From assembly GCF_003815875.1 (NCBI RefSeq), contig NZ_CP033924.1, positions 4,154,001 through 4,218,000 on the forward strand: DNA of 64,000 nt. The letters are read 5' to 3'. The notes below the pieces were generated by a model. The model ran no database searches and was not told the origin of the DNA. It saw only the letters and a program-made list of their open reading frames with translations. Both the position numbers and the translations under genes were made by a program. Below, piece after piece: positions 16,477 through 24,977 of this stretch; the first letter of the stretch is position 1; every line of letters begins with the position of its first letter. Origin of the DNA: Chryseobacterium lactis. Its GTDB lineage: Bacteria; Bacteroidota; Bacteroidia; Flavobacteriales; Weeksellaceae.

Positions 16477-16554
16477 GATTCCTACGGAATGACAAAATAG
16501 GTTAGCTTCACAAAATTATATGACACCTACAAACATTGTCATTCTGGAGGAATC
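16477..16554. repeat. Dispersed inverted repeat, family A, copy 2
   Basis: Left arm (16477-16495) is identical to the left arm of copy 1; right arm TTGTCATTCTGGAGGAATC (16536-16554) differs at two positions. The spacer is again 40 bases and aligns with the reverse complement of the copy 1 spacer, including TCACAAAAT and ACCT-CAAACA, so this copy is inverted relative to copy 1. Confidence 0.85.
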
Positions 16555-16600
16555 CAGACTGCAGAATTTATAAATTCGTTGCAACAAAAGAAAAAATATT

Positions 16601-17128
16601 TTATTCCATCTTTTTCAAAACCTTTTCAAACGTATTCACGTTTCTACTGGTCAGCTGATCTTTAAGGCTTTTCTTGCCCAACACCTTTCCAAAAGCAGAA
16701 TCAAGAGTATTTCCTTTAGGTACCTGCCAATAAAATATATCGTCAACAATTTCAGCCTTTTCATTTTCAGCTTGTGCGGCTTTTTGAAATTCTGCCATTA
16801 ATACTTTTTCTACGCCTTGAACTCCAACAAAAGCATAGATATGGTGGTGATCATTCCTCTCAAAAGGAATACTATTCCAAAATGTTTGTGTCTCTTCTTT
16901 AGATTTAATAAACAAAAAAGCTTCGTAAGAAAAGTGATCCGACATTGCCTTTTCCAGAATGAGCTTTAAGTTTTCAGCATTTTTGTCTGAAGAGAAAATA
17001 ATATTTCCGGAAGCCAGTATTGAACTGACCTCTGTCATTCCGGCGTCTTTAAAAACCTGACAGACATCTGCCATTTTCATATTCGTTCCTTTTACGTTGA
17101 CACCACGGAGAAAAGCACAGTATTTCAT
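16601..17128 (-). CDS. DUF1697 family protein
   Basis: A 175-residue cytoplasmic protein of DUF1697. It opens with the family signature YCAFLRGVNVKGTNMKMADV, followed by SSILASGNIIFSS, and ends with VLGKKSLKDQLTSRNVNTFEK, all characteristic. No biochemical function is established for the family. It stands downstream of the GT-C glycosyltransferase gene with a 91-base spacer holding a 52-base G-free leader in front of its ATG. Confidence 0.92.
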   Translation of the reverse strand: MKYCAFLRGVNVKGTNMKMADVCQVFKDAGMTEVSSILASGNIIFSSDKNAENLKLILEKAMSDHFSYEAFLFIKSKEETQTFWNSIPFERNDHHHIYAFVGVQGVEKVLMAEFQKAAQAENEKAEIVDDIFYWQVPKGNTLDSAFGKVLGKKSLKDQLTSRNVNTFEKVLKKME

Positions 17129-17180
17129 GAGTTTGAAAGATTTGAGTTTGAGAGTTAGTGAGTATTAGAGTGAGAGAATT
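17129..17180 (-). promoter_or_regulatory. G-free repetitive leader before the DUF1697 start codon
   Basis: The 52 bases directly before the ATG contain no G on the coding strand and are made of short CT/CA units such as ACTCTCAAACTCAAATC. Similar G-poor tracts precede the genes starting at 31187, 34908 and 52025. Such a leader cannot fold easily and may help ribosome loading; this is inference. Confidence 0.5.
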
Positions 17181-17219
17181 CCTGGAGAACCATTTCTGAC
17201 TTTAATACTCTTTAGTTTT

Positions 17220-18713
17220 TTAATCAATTCTGATATATAGATTATAGTCTGTTCCCGAAGGTTTTAAATGGTAGATTTTTTCCAGAATTTTATTGTCGCT
17301 ATTCAGGTGATCTTTTACCCTAAATTCCTTCAAAAGCTTATAATGACTTTGGTAATATAAAGCCTCAGCATTGGTGCCTTCATATAAATTTTTATAGGAA
17401 AGAAGATATTTAGGCTTTCTGTTTTTTACAGTATTGATCCAATAATTCTTTTTATCTTTTTTGATCTCTCCCTGAATTTGCTTGTCCACCAGTCCAACCT
17501 CATCAATCGTTTTTAATCCTGAAAAATAAGGAACATAGCCCGCAGGTTCCAGTAAGATCCATTGATTTTTATCTTTTTCATAGGTATTTAAAAATAATCC
17601 GATCGTTCTGCGATAGTTCCATTCTCCGTTTCCTGTTGCTATAGAATGAATAGTTTGAAAAGCCATCATCGGAAGAATATACAATACAATTAATAATGAC
17701 AACCATAAGTTTCGCTTCACTTTCTGCTCTAATACAAAGATAAGGACAGGTACAAAAAGAAGAAGTTGGGGAACCCAGTAATACCAGTCAAACAAGCTTT
17801 TTTGAGAGATAAAAACAATTTGCTTTGCCCATCCGAACATAAAGATAATCCACAGGAAATAATTCCTGTTTTGTCTCTGTCTCACCAGATAAATGAAACA
17901 AAGCAATTCAAAAATCAATACAATAATTGTTACCGGATTAAAGTTTCCAGGTACTTTTAACATCCCCCAGAAGTTTCCAAAACTTACCAGAAAATAATTA
18001 ACATTTTGCTGAAATGTAAAACTTTGCTCATATAATAATTTCTTCGCTGTAATGGTATTATTAACCAACTCTCCGAAATAGAACCAGTTAAAGGCTACCG
18101 TACACAAAACACCCAGAATCCCACCAAAAATATAGTTCCATCTGATCTTTCTGTTCCAGAATACATCTACAAGAAATATAATTCCAAGGAAAATAACCGT
18201 ATCAATTCTTGTAAACATAATTAAAACCGGCAGAAGAGTCAATACCCATTTTTTTCCTTTATGAAAGCCATAATATAATAGAATCATCTCCAGGAAAAAC
18301 AGAATTCCATATTCCATTCCAAGGATAGAAATTTTAATTGCAGGGGGAAGAATTCCTATTAAAAATATAAAAATAGCTTTATGCCAGGGATTTTTAAGTA
18401 CCAAATGAGAAAGAAGCAGCGTCCCTATGGTAAAAAGAATGGAATTGAAAATTAAAAGTGGTTCAATAAAATGTTCTTTACCAAAAACAAGATTGAAAAG
18501 ATAAGACACAAAAACATACAGATGTGTGGTAGAAGCTGAGATTTTGGTATCTCCGTTAAAGCCTATCACTCCGTAGTCTAATAGGTTCTGAGCAACTCTC
18601 CAGGTAATGAATGCATCTTCCTGAATATAATGCGTCAATAAAAAAAGAAGTTTAAAAACAACCGTAACAATTACGGCATAGATTGGGAACTTGCTGGTGT
18701 TTGTTTCGGCCAT
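17220..18713 (-). CDS. GT-C type membrane glycosyltransferase
   Basis: A 497-residue integral membrane protein with about ten hydrophobic segments up to residue ~350 and a C-terminal soluble domain. The first extracytoplasmic loop has YIQEDAFITWRVAQNL and then GFNGD, the acidic-pair pattern of GT-C polyprenyl-phosphate-sugar transferases (mannosyl- or arabinosyltransferase-like). It would transfer a sugar from a lipid carrier on the periplasmic face. It follows a DUF2723 gene of the same broad fold, separated by a terminator. The sugar and acceptor cannot be told. Confidence 0.8.
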   Translation of the reverse strand: MAETNTSKFPIYAVIVTVVFKLLFLLTHYIQEDAFITWRVAQNLLDYGVIGFNGDTKISASTTHLYVFVSYLFNLVFGKEHFIEPLLIFNSILFTIGTLLLSHLVLKNPWHKAIFIFLIGILPPAIKISILGMEYGILFFLEMILLYYGFHKGKKWVLTLLPVLIMFTRIDTVIFLGIIFLVDVFWNRKIRWNYIFGGILGVLCTVAFNWFYFGELVNNTITAKKLLYEQSFTFQQNVNYFLVSFGNFWGMLKVPGNFNPVTIIVLIFELLCFIYLVRQRQNRNYFLWIIFMFGWAKQIVFISQKSLFDWYYWVPQLLLFVPVLIFVLEQKVKRNLWLSLLIVLYILPMMAFQTIHSIATGNGEWNYRRTIGLFLNTYEKDKNQWILLEPAGYVPYFSGLKTIDEVGLVDKQIQGEIKKDKKNYWINTVKNRKPKYLLSYKNLYEGTNAEALYYQSHYKLLKEFRVKDHLNSDNKILEKIYHLKPSGTDYNLYIRID

Positions 18714-18772
18714 TATGCATTTTTAGTTCCACAAATATAATCTTAAAATTCAGGATTCCCAATAACAAAAAA

Positions 18773-18796
18773 ACGGAACCGAAGTTCCGTTTTTAA
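18773..18796 (-). terminator. Terminator of the DUF2723 gene
   Basis: ACGGAAC CGAA GTTCCGT hairpin (18773-18790) flanked by A-run and T-run. On the minus strand the run of T follows the stem. Confidence 0.85.
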
Positions 18797-18802
18797 AGTA
18801 TT

Positions 18803-21800
18803 TTATTGTGTTGCTTTGATAATCGCAGAGGTGATCTGATTTTCCTTTTCTTTCGAATATGTCGTATCAAAAGGTTCCATGACATCAAATAAGTACTGAT
18901 AGAAAGGAGTGATTTTCTGAACCTCTTCAGATTCTTTCATCGCTTTTTCTTTGCCCATTTGCTGCAGATCCTTTACAAAAGCATTGAACTTTTTATCAAT
19001 CGGCTCTATGGATTTTACCAGATAAGCGTAGGCTTTTTCTTTCTGTCCGATTCTTGTATAAGCATCTGTAACAGCAGAAACGACAAGAGAATATTCCATT
19101 GGTTTCGTTCTGATCTGTCTTCTCAGGTAGCTCTGATCTGCTTTAGAAAGACTTAAGTAGTAGTCGTATTCTTCAAAAATTCCTTTTTTAAGAACTTCTG
19201 CCAACTGCAATCCTTTCTGCTCCTGACCTGCAATGATATATCCTGATACAATAGAACTTAATGAACGTGGATCATTATATTTTTCAGCAGGAATTTCTTT
19301 TGCCGCAAGATCTAATAGTTCCACTGCTTTAGCTTTCTGACCATTCATTGCCAATGCCGCCGCTGCTCTGCTTGCTGACATTCTGTAGCTGATAATATTT
19401 GAAGTAGCCGTTTCATCAAAGTGAGAATTTAAATCTTTAAAGTTCCCCCATCTGAAGTTTTTCACCACATTATAAAGAGAATTCGCATCTACTCTTCCCA
19501 TATCACCATCAGGAGTCTGAGGAGTATGTACCGGGATCAATCTGTAGCTGAAACCATCAAACTGAAGATATTCGTTAAGATAGAAAATATTTTCACTGTC
19601 ATAGATTCCTCCTGAAGAGAAATTGATAGGACGCTTCCAGTCAAAATTTGCCAATAGATCCAATAAGATCAGGTTATTTTTGTAAAGCGTATTTCCTTTA
19701 TAAGTAATCATAATCTGATTCACAACATTCGGAAGATCCGATTGGTTGATGATTCCTGCTTTTAATGCATTTTCTTTATTTACAGGAAGAATGAACTTGT
19801 TTACCGGAAGAATATTATATTTTTCATATTTCTCTTCTCCGAAATACATTTTCAAAAGTTCGTCTTTTTCAGGAGATTTGAATTTAATAAAGTTAATTGC
19901 TTCTTTTAATGTTAAAGAATCCTGAGTCAGATATTTTCTGAATGACTGGAATTGAGTTTCCGGAGCTCCCTGTTCTTTCAACATAGAGAAAACACCTTCC
20001 CAATCTTCTTTCTTCATCATATAGATCTGATCATTTACACCATCTCTGTAATCTTCGTGAGTCAATTGACTTGGAATTCCCTTGGCATTGTATGTTCTTC
20101 TCTTTACCTGATCTAAGTTCCAAGGTGTTGAAGCAAGTGTGAAGTTAACCACCTTTACATCATCTCTGAATCTTTCTGTTTCCTGGATCGCCCAAACCGG
20201 ATAGGTATCATTATCTCCGTAAACGAATAAAATACCATCCTTCGGTAATGATTTTAACACAGAATATGCATAGTCATACGCAGTATATCTGTTACTTCTG
20301 TCATGTACGTTATAATTCTGGAATCCCATCATAAAAGGAACTCCTAATAAAACAACGCCTAACCCGATATTGGCTCCGTTGGATTTTATCTTAGATTGTA
20401 AGAACCATAAAATCGCTCCGGCTCCCAGTCCGATCCAGATCGCAAATGCATAGAATGAACCTACCATCGCATAATCTCTTTCTCTTGGCTCAAAAGGTTT
20501 TACCCCGGTGTAGAAAATAATTCCGACACTGGTTATAATGAATAAAGATAATAATGCGTAGAATCTTCCGAAGTCTCTGTTCAGTTGGAAAAAGAATCCA
20601 ATCAATCCTAAAATTAATGGAAGGAAGAAGAATTTTACCGTACTTTCATTTTTAAACTTAGCAGGCATTTTGTCCTGATTTCCAACAATAACGTTGTCGA
20701 TAAAAGGAATACCTGAAATCCAGTTTCCTTTTGTACTTTCCATATTTCCTTCAAGATCGTTCTGTCTTCCCACGAAGTTCCACATCAGATATCTTACAAA
20801 ATAGTATCCGTTCTGGAAAGAAATAAAATAATCCATATTCTGAAGCAATGAAGGCTTCTGAACATTGATCAGGTTATAAGGTTTTACTTTTAAATAATCT
20901 GCAGCCGTAATTGACTTATCTTCATATTTTGTTCTCAGCTCATCAAATATTTGCTTAGCCTGTGGGTTGTCTGCCACATCTTCATTACCATAATTGAATG
21001 TAAAATCAGGAGCTCCGTACATTGAAATGTAGTTTGCCATTACATCTTTATCCTCATTAAACATTCTAGGCATTAAGCTTACCTGAGACTTATTGAATAC
21101 ATAATTGAATCGGTCTCCGGTTTTTCTATAGGTGCCGGTTTTTTCATCTTTCTCATAGATTTCGCCGGTTTTTTGAGTCTTAAAGCTTCCGTCTTCGTTC
21201 TTTTGAATTCCGTTTGCATCAAGGAAAGCAGTATAGTTTTGTCCGTAAATTGTAGGCCAGTCTCCATACTGTTCTCTGTTATAATAATCCAGCATCCCGA
21301 TAGCGGTATCCGGATCATTAAGGTTCATCGGCGGATTAGCATTTGCTCTGATCGGAATTACCATCCAACAAGAGAAACCAATAATCATATACACCAATGA
21401 TAAAGCAATCGTTTGATACAAATTCTTTTTTGCTTTTCGTGCATATCTGATGATGAAATAGCAGATTGCTGCCATTAGAATAAATGCCACAATAGTTCCT
21501 GAATGGAAAGGAAGTCCCATTCCGTTGACGAAGAAAATCTCCAATTTTCCGAACAGGGTCATAATAACCGGGAAAACAATTTTGAAAACCATAATCAAAA
21601 TTCCCAGTGTAATAAGGTTTGCCCAGATAAAGTTTTTCCAGGTAAACTTATAATTTCTTGCATAATATACCAGACATACTGCCGGAGTTGCCAGCATACA
21701 CATCATGTGTACCCCTACAGAAAGTCCTAAAATAAAGAAAATAAGAATAATCCATCTCTCACTGTCCGCCGCCTGATACTCGTTTTCCCATTTTGTGATC

Positions 21801-22288
21801 AACCAGACCAAAAGAGCGATAAACATTGAAGCCATAGAATAAACCTCACCTTCCACTGCCGAGAACCAGAAGGTATCTGAGAACGTGAAGCAAAGTGCTC
21901 CTACTGCTCCGGCAAACAAAATAGAGATTTCCTGATGTTTTGTAATTTCTTCAAAATCTTTGTTTAAAAGTCTTCTCACAAAATGAGTGATCGTCCAAAA
22001 CAAAAATAAAATAGTCAGCGCACTGAACAATGCAGACATCGCATTGATCACGATGGAGTAATTTTCGCCTTTCCCTAATGCAAACATGGCCGCCACGGCG
22101 CCCACAATCTGGAATAATGCAGCTCCTGGAGCATGCGTCACTTCGAGTTTAACTGCAGAAGAAATGTACTCGCCACAATCCCAAAAACTGAAATTGGGTT
22201 CTATAGTGGACAAGTACGTGAAAAACGCAATGACGAAAATCACCCATCCTGAAACGGTGTTCCATTGCCTAAAAGTCCAATTTTTCAT
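18803..22288 (-). CDS. DUF2723 / GT117-type protein O-mannosyltransferase-like membrane protein
   Basis: An 1161-residue protein. The N-terminus (about 1-330) is a polytopic membrane region beginning with the DUF2723 signature YLSTIEPNFSFWDCGEYI, then LEVTHAPGAALFQIVGAV. Further membrane helices lie at about 540-680, followed by a soluble part with the YGDNDTYPVWAIQETERFR motif and a C-terminal helical repeat region (about 930-1120) resembling TPRs. DUF2723 is related to the human TMEM260 O-mannosyltransferase (GT117), so this protein may glycosylate exported proteins, which Bacteroidota do widely. The role is inferred from family membership. Confidence 0.85.
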   Translation of the reverse strand: MKNWTFRQWNTVSGWVIFVIAFFTYLSTIEPNFSFWDCGEYISSAVKLEVTHAPGAALFQIVGAVAAMFALGKGENYSIVINAMSALFSALTILFLFWTITHFVRRLLNKDFEEITKHQEISILFAGAVGALCFTFSDTFWFSAVEGEVYSMASMFIALLVWLITKWENEYQAADSERWIILIFFILGLSVGVHMMCMLATPAVCLVYYARNYKFTWKNFIWANLITLGILIMVFKIVFPVIMTLFGKLEIFFVNGMGLPFHSGTIVAFILMAAICYFIIRYARKAKKNLYQTIALSLVYMIIGFSCWMVIPIRANANPPMNLNDPDTAIGMLDYYNREQYGDWPTIYGQNYTAFLDANGIQKNEDGSFKTQKTGEIYEKDEKTGTYRKTGDRFNYVFNKSQVSLMPRMFNEDKDVMANYISMYGAPDFTFNYGNEDVADNPQAKQIFDELRTKYEDKSITAADYLKVKPYNLINVQKPSLLQNMDYFISFQNGYYFVRYLMWNFVGRQNDLEGNMESTKGNWISGIPFIDNVIVGNQDKMPAKFKNESTVKFFFLPLILGLIGFFFQLNRDFGRFYALLSLFIITSVGIIFYTGVKPFEPRERDYAMVGSFYAFAIWIGLGAGAILWFLQSKIKSNGANIGLGVVLLGVPFMMGFQNYNVHDRSNRYTAYDYAYSVLKSLPKDGILFVYGDNDTYPVWAIQETERFRDDVKVVNFTLASTPWNLDQVKRRTYNAKGIPSQLTHEDYRDGVNDQIYMMKKEDWEGVFSMLKEQGAPETQFQSFRKYLTQDSLTLKEAINFIKFKSPEKDELLKMYFGEEKYEKYNILPVNKFILPVNKENALKAGIINQSDLPNVVNQIMITYKGNTLYKNNLILLDLLANFDWKRPINFSSGGIYDSENIFYLNEYLQFDGFSYRLIPVHTPQTPDGDMGRVDANSLYNVVKNFRWGNFKDLNSHFDETATSNIISYRMSASRAAAALAMNGQKAKAVELLDLAAKEIPAEKYNDPRSLSSIVSGYIIAGQEQKGLQLAEVLKKGIFEEYDYYLSLSKADQSYLRRQIRTKPMEYSLVVSAVTDAYTRIGQKEKAYAYLVKSIEPIDKKFNAFVKDLQQMGKEKAMKESEEVQKITPFYQYLFDVMEPFDTTYSKEKENQITSAIIKATQ

Positions 22289-22472
22289 AGTATTAAATCA
22301 ATTATGCGAAAATAGGGCTTTTATATTATTTTATGTTGTTTTTAACAAATTTTAAAAAAATGGCGTGGTATTTGCGATTATACTCGTGCTAAAACTGTAA
22401 ACAGGAAAATAAGTTTTTGTAAAACGAAGCCCTAGAAATCAAACAAAAGTTTAGTAATTATTTATTTTTTTG

Positions 22473-22480
22473 TATTTTTG
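22473..22480 (+). promoter_or_regulatory. -7 box of the cysteine-synthase-like gene
   Basis: TATTTTTG followed by CAG, an exact TAnnTTTG match 31 bases before the ATG at 22511. Confidence 0.7.
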
Positions 22481-22510
22481 CAGTCAGATTTTTATTGAAA
22501 ATAACAAATA

Positions 22511-23548
22511 ATGAGTAATGTTTACGATAATATTCTTGGCCTAATTGGAGAGACTCCTATGGTGAAGCTAAATACTGTTACAAAAGATATTCCAGCAACC
22601 GTATATGCCAAGTTAGAATCATATAATCCTGGACATTCCACCAAAGATAGAATCGCTCTTCATATTATAGAAAACGCAGAGGAAAAAGGCTTATTAAAGG
22701 AAGGCTCTGTAGTTGTAGAAACTACTTCCGGAAACACTGGGTTCTCTATTGCAATGGTATGTATCATTAAAGGATATAAATGTATTCTCGCGGTAAGCGA
22801 CAAAACGAAGCCTGAGAAAATTGCCTATTTGAAGGCATTGGGCGCTACCGTATATATATGTCCGGCGAATGTACCAGCGGATGATCCCAGATCATACTAT
22901 GAAGTGGCTAAAAGAATCGCTCAGGAAACCCCGAATTCCATTTACATTAACCAGTACTTTAATGAGCTGAATATTGATGCGCATTATAAGACTACAGGCC
23001 CGGAAATCTGGGAGCAGACACAAGGTAAGATCACTCACCTTTTTGCATGTACAGGAACAGGAGGTACTTTATCAGGTTCAGCGAAGTTTTTGAAGGAAAA
23101 AAATCCGGATATTAAGATTATCGGAGTAGATGCAGACGGATCGATATTAAAAAGCTACCACGAAACAGGAGAAATCCATAAGGAAGATGTACATCCTTAT
23201 CAGATTGAAGGAATGGGAAAAAACCTGATCCCTTCTGCCCTTCTTTTCGATAAGGTAGATGAGTTTGTAAGAGTGAATGATGAAATGGCGGCCTACAGAA
23301 CCCGCGAGATTGCTTTGAAAGAAGCTATCATGGGAGGTTATACTACCGGTGCTGTAACACAGGGATTAATGCAATATGCACAATCTCATGAGCTGACCGA
23401 AAATGATCTTATTGTTTTAATATATCCTGACCACGGTTCAAGATACATCACTAAAGTATACAGTGATAAATGGATGGCCGAGCAAGGATTTGTTAACAAT
23501 TGCGTTCACAATTATGACGAAGTTTTCAAAACGGAGTTTATCAAATAA
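22511..23548 (+). CDS. PLP-dependent cysteine synthase / CBS-like enzyme, candidate cysteate synthase
   Basis: A 345-residue fold-type II PLP enzyme. The Schiff-base Lys is in PGHSTKDR (about 40-47), substrate loop TTSGNTGFS (about 73-81), phosphate loop GTGGT (about 179-183), and the C-terminal Ser is in PDHGSRY. The PGHSTKDR wording deviates from the usual SVKDR of CysK. An alpha-oxoamine synthase gene follows 79 bases downstream. In flavobacteria such a pair is reported for sulfonolipid (capnine/sulfobacin) synthesis, with the first enzyme forming cysteate. Ordinary cysteine or cystathionine synthesis remains possible, so I give no symbol. Confidence 0.88.
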   Translation: MSNVYDNILGLIGETPMVKLNTVTKDIPATVYAKLESYNPGHSTKDRIALHIIENAEEKGLLKEGSVVVETTSGNTGFSIAMVCIIKGYKCILAVSDKTKPEKIAYLKALGATVYICPANVPADDPRSYYEVAKRIAQETPNSIYINQYFNELNIDAHYKTTGPEIWEQTQGKITHLFACTGTGGTLSGSAKFLKEKNPDIKIIGVDADGSILKSYHETGEIHKEDVHPYQIEGMGKNLIPSALLFDKVDEFVRVNDEMAAYRTREIALKEAIMGGYTTGAVTQGLMQYAQSHELTENDLIVLIYPDHGSRYITKVYSDKWMAEQGFVNNCVHNYDEVFKTEFIK

Positions 23549-23572
23549 TAACAAATAAATCACGATATAAAT

Positions 23573-23608
23573 AAAGCCTTTTGCGTGTTCTACAAGAAAG
23601 GCTTTTTT
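23573..23608 (+). terminator. Terminator after the cysteine-synthase-like gene
   Basis: AAAGCCTT (23573-23580) pairs with AAGGCTTT (23598-23605) and continues into T6. It lies between two same-strand genes that seem functionally paired, so it may be partly leaky. Confidence 0.75.
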
Positions 23609-23627
23609 AATTAAAAATTACGATACA

Positions 23628-24902
23628 ATGTTGGATATTTTTGAAAGAATAAAAGAAAATCCAGGACCACTTGGACAATTTGCAGATTATGGAGAAGGAT
23701 ATTTTATTTTCCCAAGATTAGAGGGTCCTATCGGCCCTAGAATGCAATTTCAGGGTAGAGAAGTAATTTTCTGGAGTGCCAATGACTATTTAGGATTGTG
23801 TAATCATCCTGAAGTAATAGAAGCGGATGCCAAGGCGGCGGCAGAATACGGAATGTTCTATCCAATGGGAGCAAGGGCAATGTCCGGAGAAACAGATCAG
23901 CACCTTCAGTTGGAAAGAGAACTGGCAGACTTCGTACAAAAAGAATCAGCATATTTATTGAATTTCGGTTACCAGGGAATGGTTTCTACCATTGATGCTT
24001 TAGTAAGCCGAAATGATGTAATCGTTTATGATATGGACTCTCACGCTTGTATCGTTGATGGAGTAAGACTTCATTCCGGTAAAAGATTTACCTACAAGCA
24101 CAACGATATGGAGAGCCTTGAAAAAAACCTTCAGAGAGCAACCAAAGTAGCTCAAGAAACTGGCGGAGGTATTCTTGTGATTACGGAAGGAGTTTTCGGG
24201 ATGAGAGGACAGCAGGGAAAAATCAAAGAAATTTGTGACCTTAAATCAAAATACCAGTTCAGACTTTTGGTAGATGATGCACACGGATTCGGAACCCTTG
24301 GTAAAACAGGTGCCGGTGTTGGTGAAGAGCAGGACTGTAATGATCAGATCGATGTATACTTCTCTACTTTTGCTAAGTCAATGGCCGGTTTCGGAGCATT
24401 CCTTGCGGGAGATAAAGAAATCATCAGATATCTGAAATTTAACTTAAGATCGCAAATTTTTGCGAAATCTCTTACTATGCCAATGGTAATCGGAGGCTTA
24501 AAAAGGCTAGAATTGTTGAGATCAAAACCAGAAATTAAAGCCAAACTTTGGGAGAACGTTGAAAAACTACAGAGCGGACTTAAAGAAAGAGGGTTCAACA
24601 TTGGTGATACCAATACTTGTGTAACTCCGGTAATGATGCAGGGTACTCCTGTAGAAGCTACTCTTCTGGTAAAAGATTTAAGAGAAAACTATGGGATCTT
24701 TACTTCAGTAGTCGTCTACCCGGTTATTCCAAAGGGAATGATCCTGTTAAGGTTAATTCCTACAGCCTCTCATACGGATGCGGAAATTAATGAAACTCTC
24801 GCAGCGTTTGAAGGTATTCATGACAAATTAGTAAGTGGTTACTATAAAGAGCAGGAACAATTATTACTGCAGGAGCAGGGATTAAGTTTTAAACCGATTT
24901 AA
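23628..24902 (+). CDS. Alpha-oxoamine synthase, candidate cysteate fatty-acyltransferase
   Basis: A 424-residue fold-type I PLP enzyme of the KBL/AONS/serine palmitoyltransferase group, which condense an amino acid with an acyl-CoA or acyl-ACP. Motifs: WSANDYLGLCNHPEV (about 50-64), the HAC pyridine-stacking segment SHACIVDG (about 141-148), DDAHGFGTLG (PLP Asp, about 217-226) and the Schiff-base Lys in TFAKSMAGFGAF (about 248-259). It is not accompanied by bioF or threonine dehydrogenase partners but by a cysteine-synthase-like gene. That supports the sulfonolipid enzyme that joins cysteate to a fatty acyl chain. Serine palmitoyltransferase is the main alternative. Confidence 0.88.
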   Translation: MLDIFERIKENPGPLGQFADYGEGYFIFPRLEGPIGPRMQFQGREVIFWSANDYLGLCNHPEVIEADAKAAAEYGMFYPMGARAMSGETDQHLQLERELADFVQKESAYLLNFGYQGMVSTIDALVSRNDVIVYDMDSHACIVDGVRLHSGKRFTYKHNDMESLEKNLQRATKVAQETGGGILVITEGVFGMRGQQGKIKEICDLKSKYQFRLLVDDAHGFGTLGKTGAGVGEEQDCNDQIDVYFSTFAKSMAGFGAFLAGDKEIIRYLKFNLRSQIFAKSLTMPMVIGGLKRLELLRSKPEIKAKLWENVEKLQSGLKERGFNIGDTNTCVTPVMMQGTPVEATLLVKDLRENYGIFTSVVVYPVIPKGMILLRLIPTASHTDAEINETLAAFEGIHDKLVSGYYKEQEQLLLQEQGLSFKPI

Positions 24903-24915
24903 TCATAACAATAAA

Positions 24916-24946
24916 AAAACCACTGATACTGATTCAGTGGTTTTTT
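24916..24946 (+). terminator. Terminator of the alpha-oxoamine synthase gene
   Basis: AAAACCACTGA (24916-24926) pairs with TCAGTGGTTTT (24934-24944) and ends in six T. The upstream in-frame Met at 24945 of the next reading frame falls in this T-run, which argues against using it as a start. Confidence 0.88.
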
Positions 24947-24977
24947 GTTTAAAAACTATAAAAGCTATAAAAACGAA

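Larger units (their letters stand above)
16274..16600. other. Intergenic region filled by two repeat elements
   Basis: No gene is supported. The first ~130 bases may hold the kdsA promoter; the rest is repeat B copy 1 (16406-16471) and repeat A copy 2 (16477-16554), only 5 bases apart. Confidence 0.6.
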
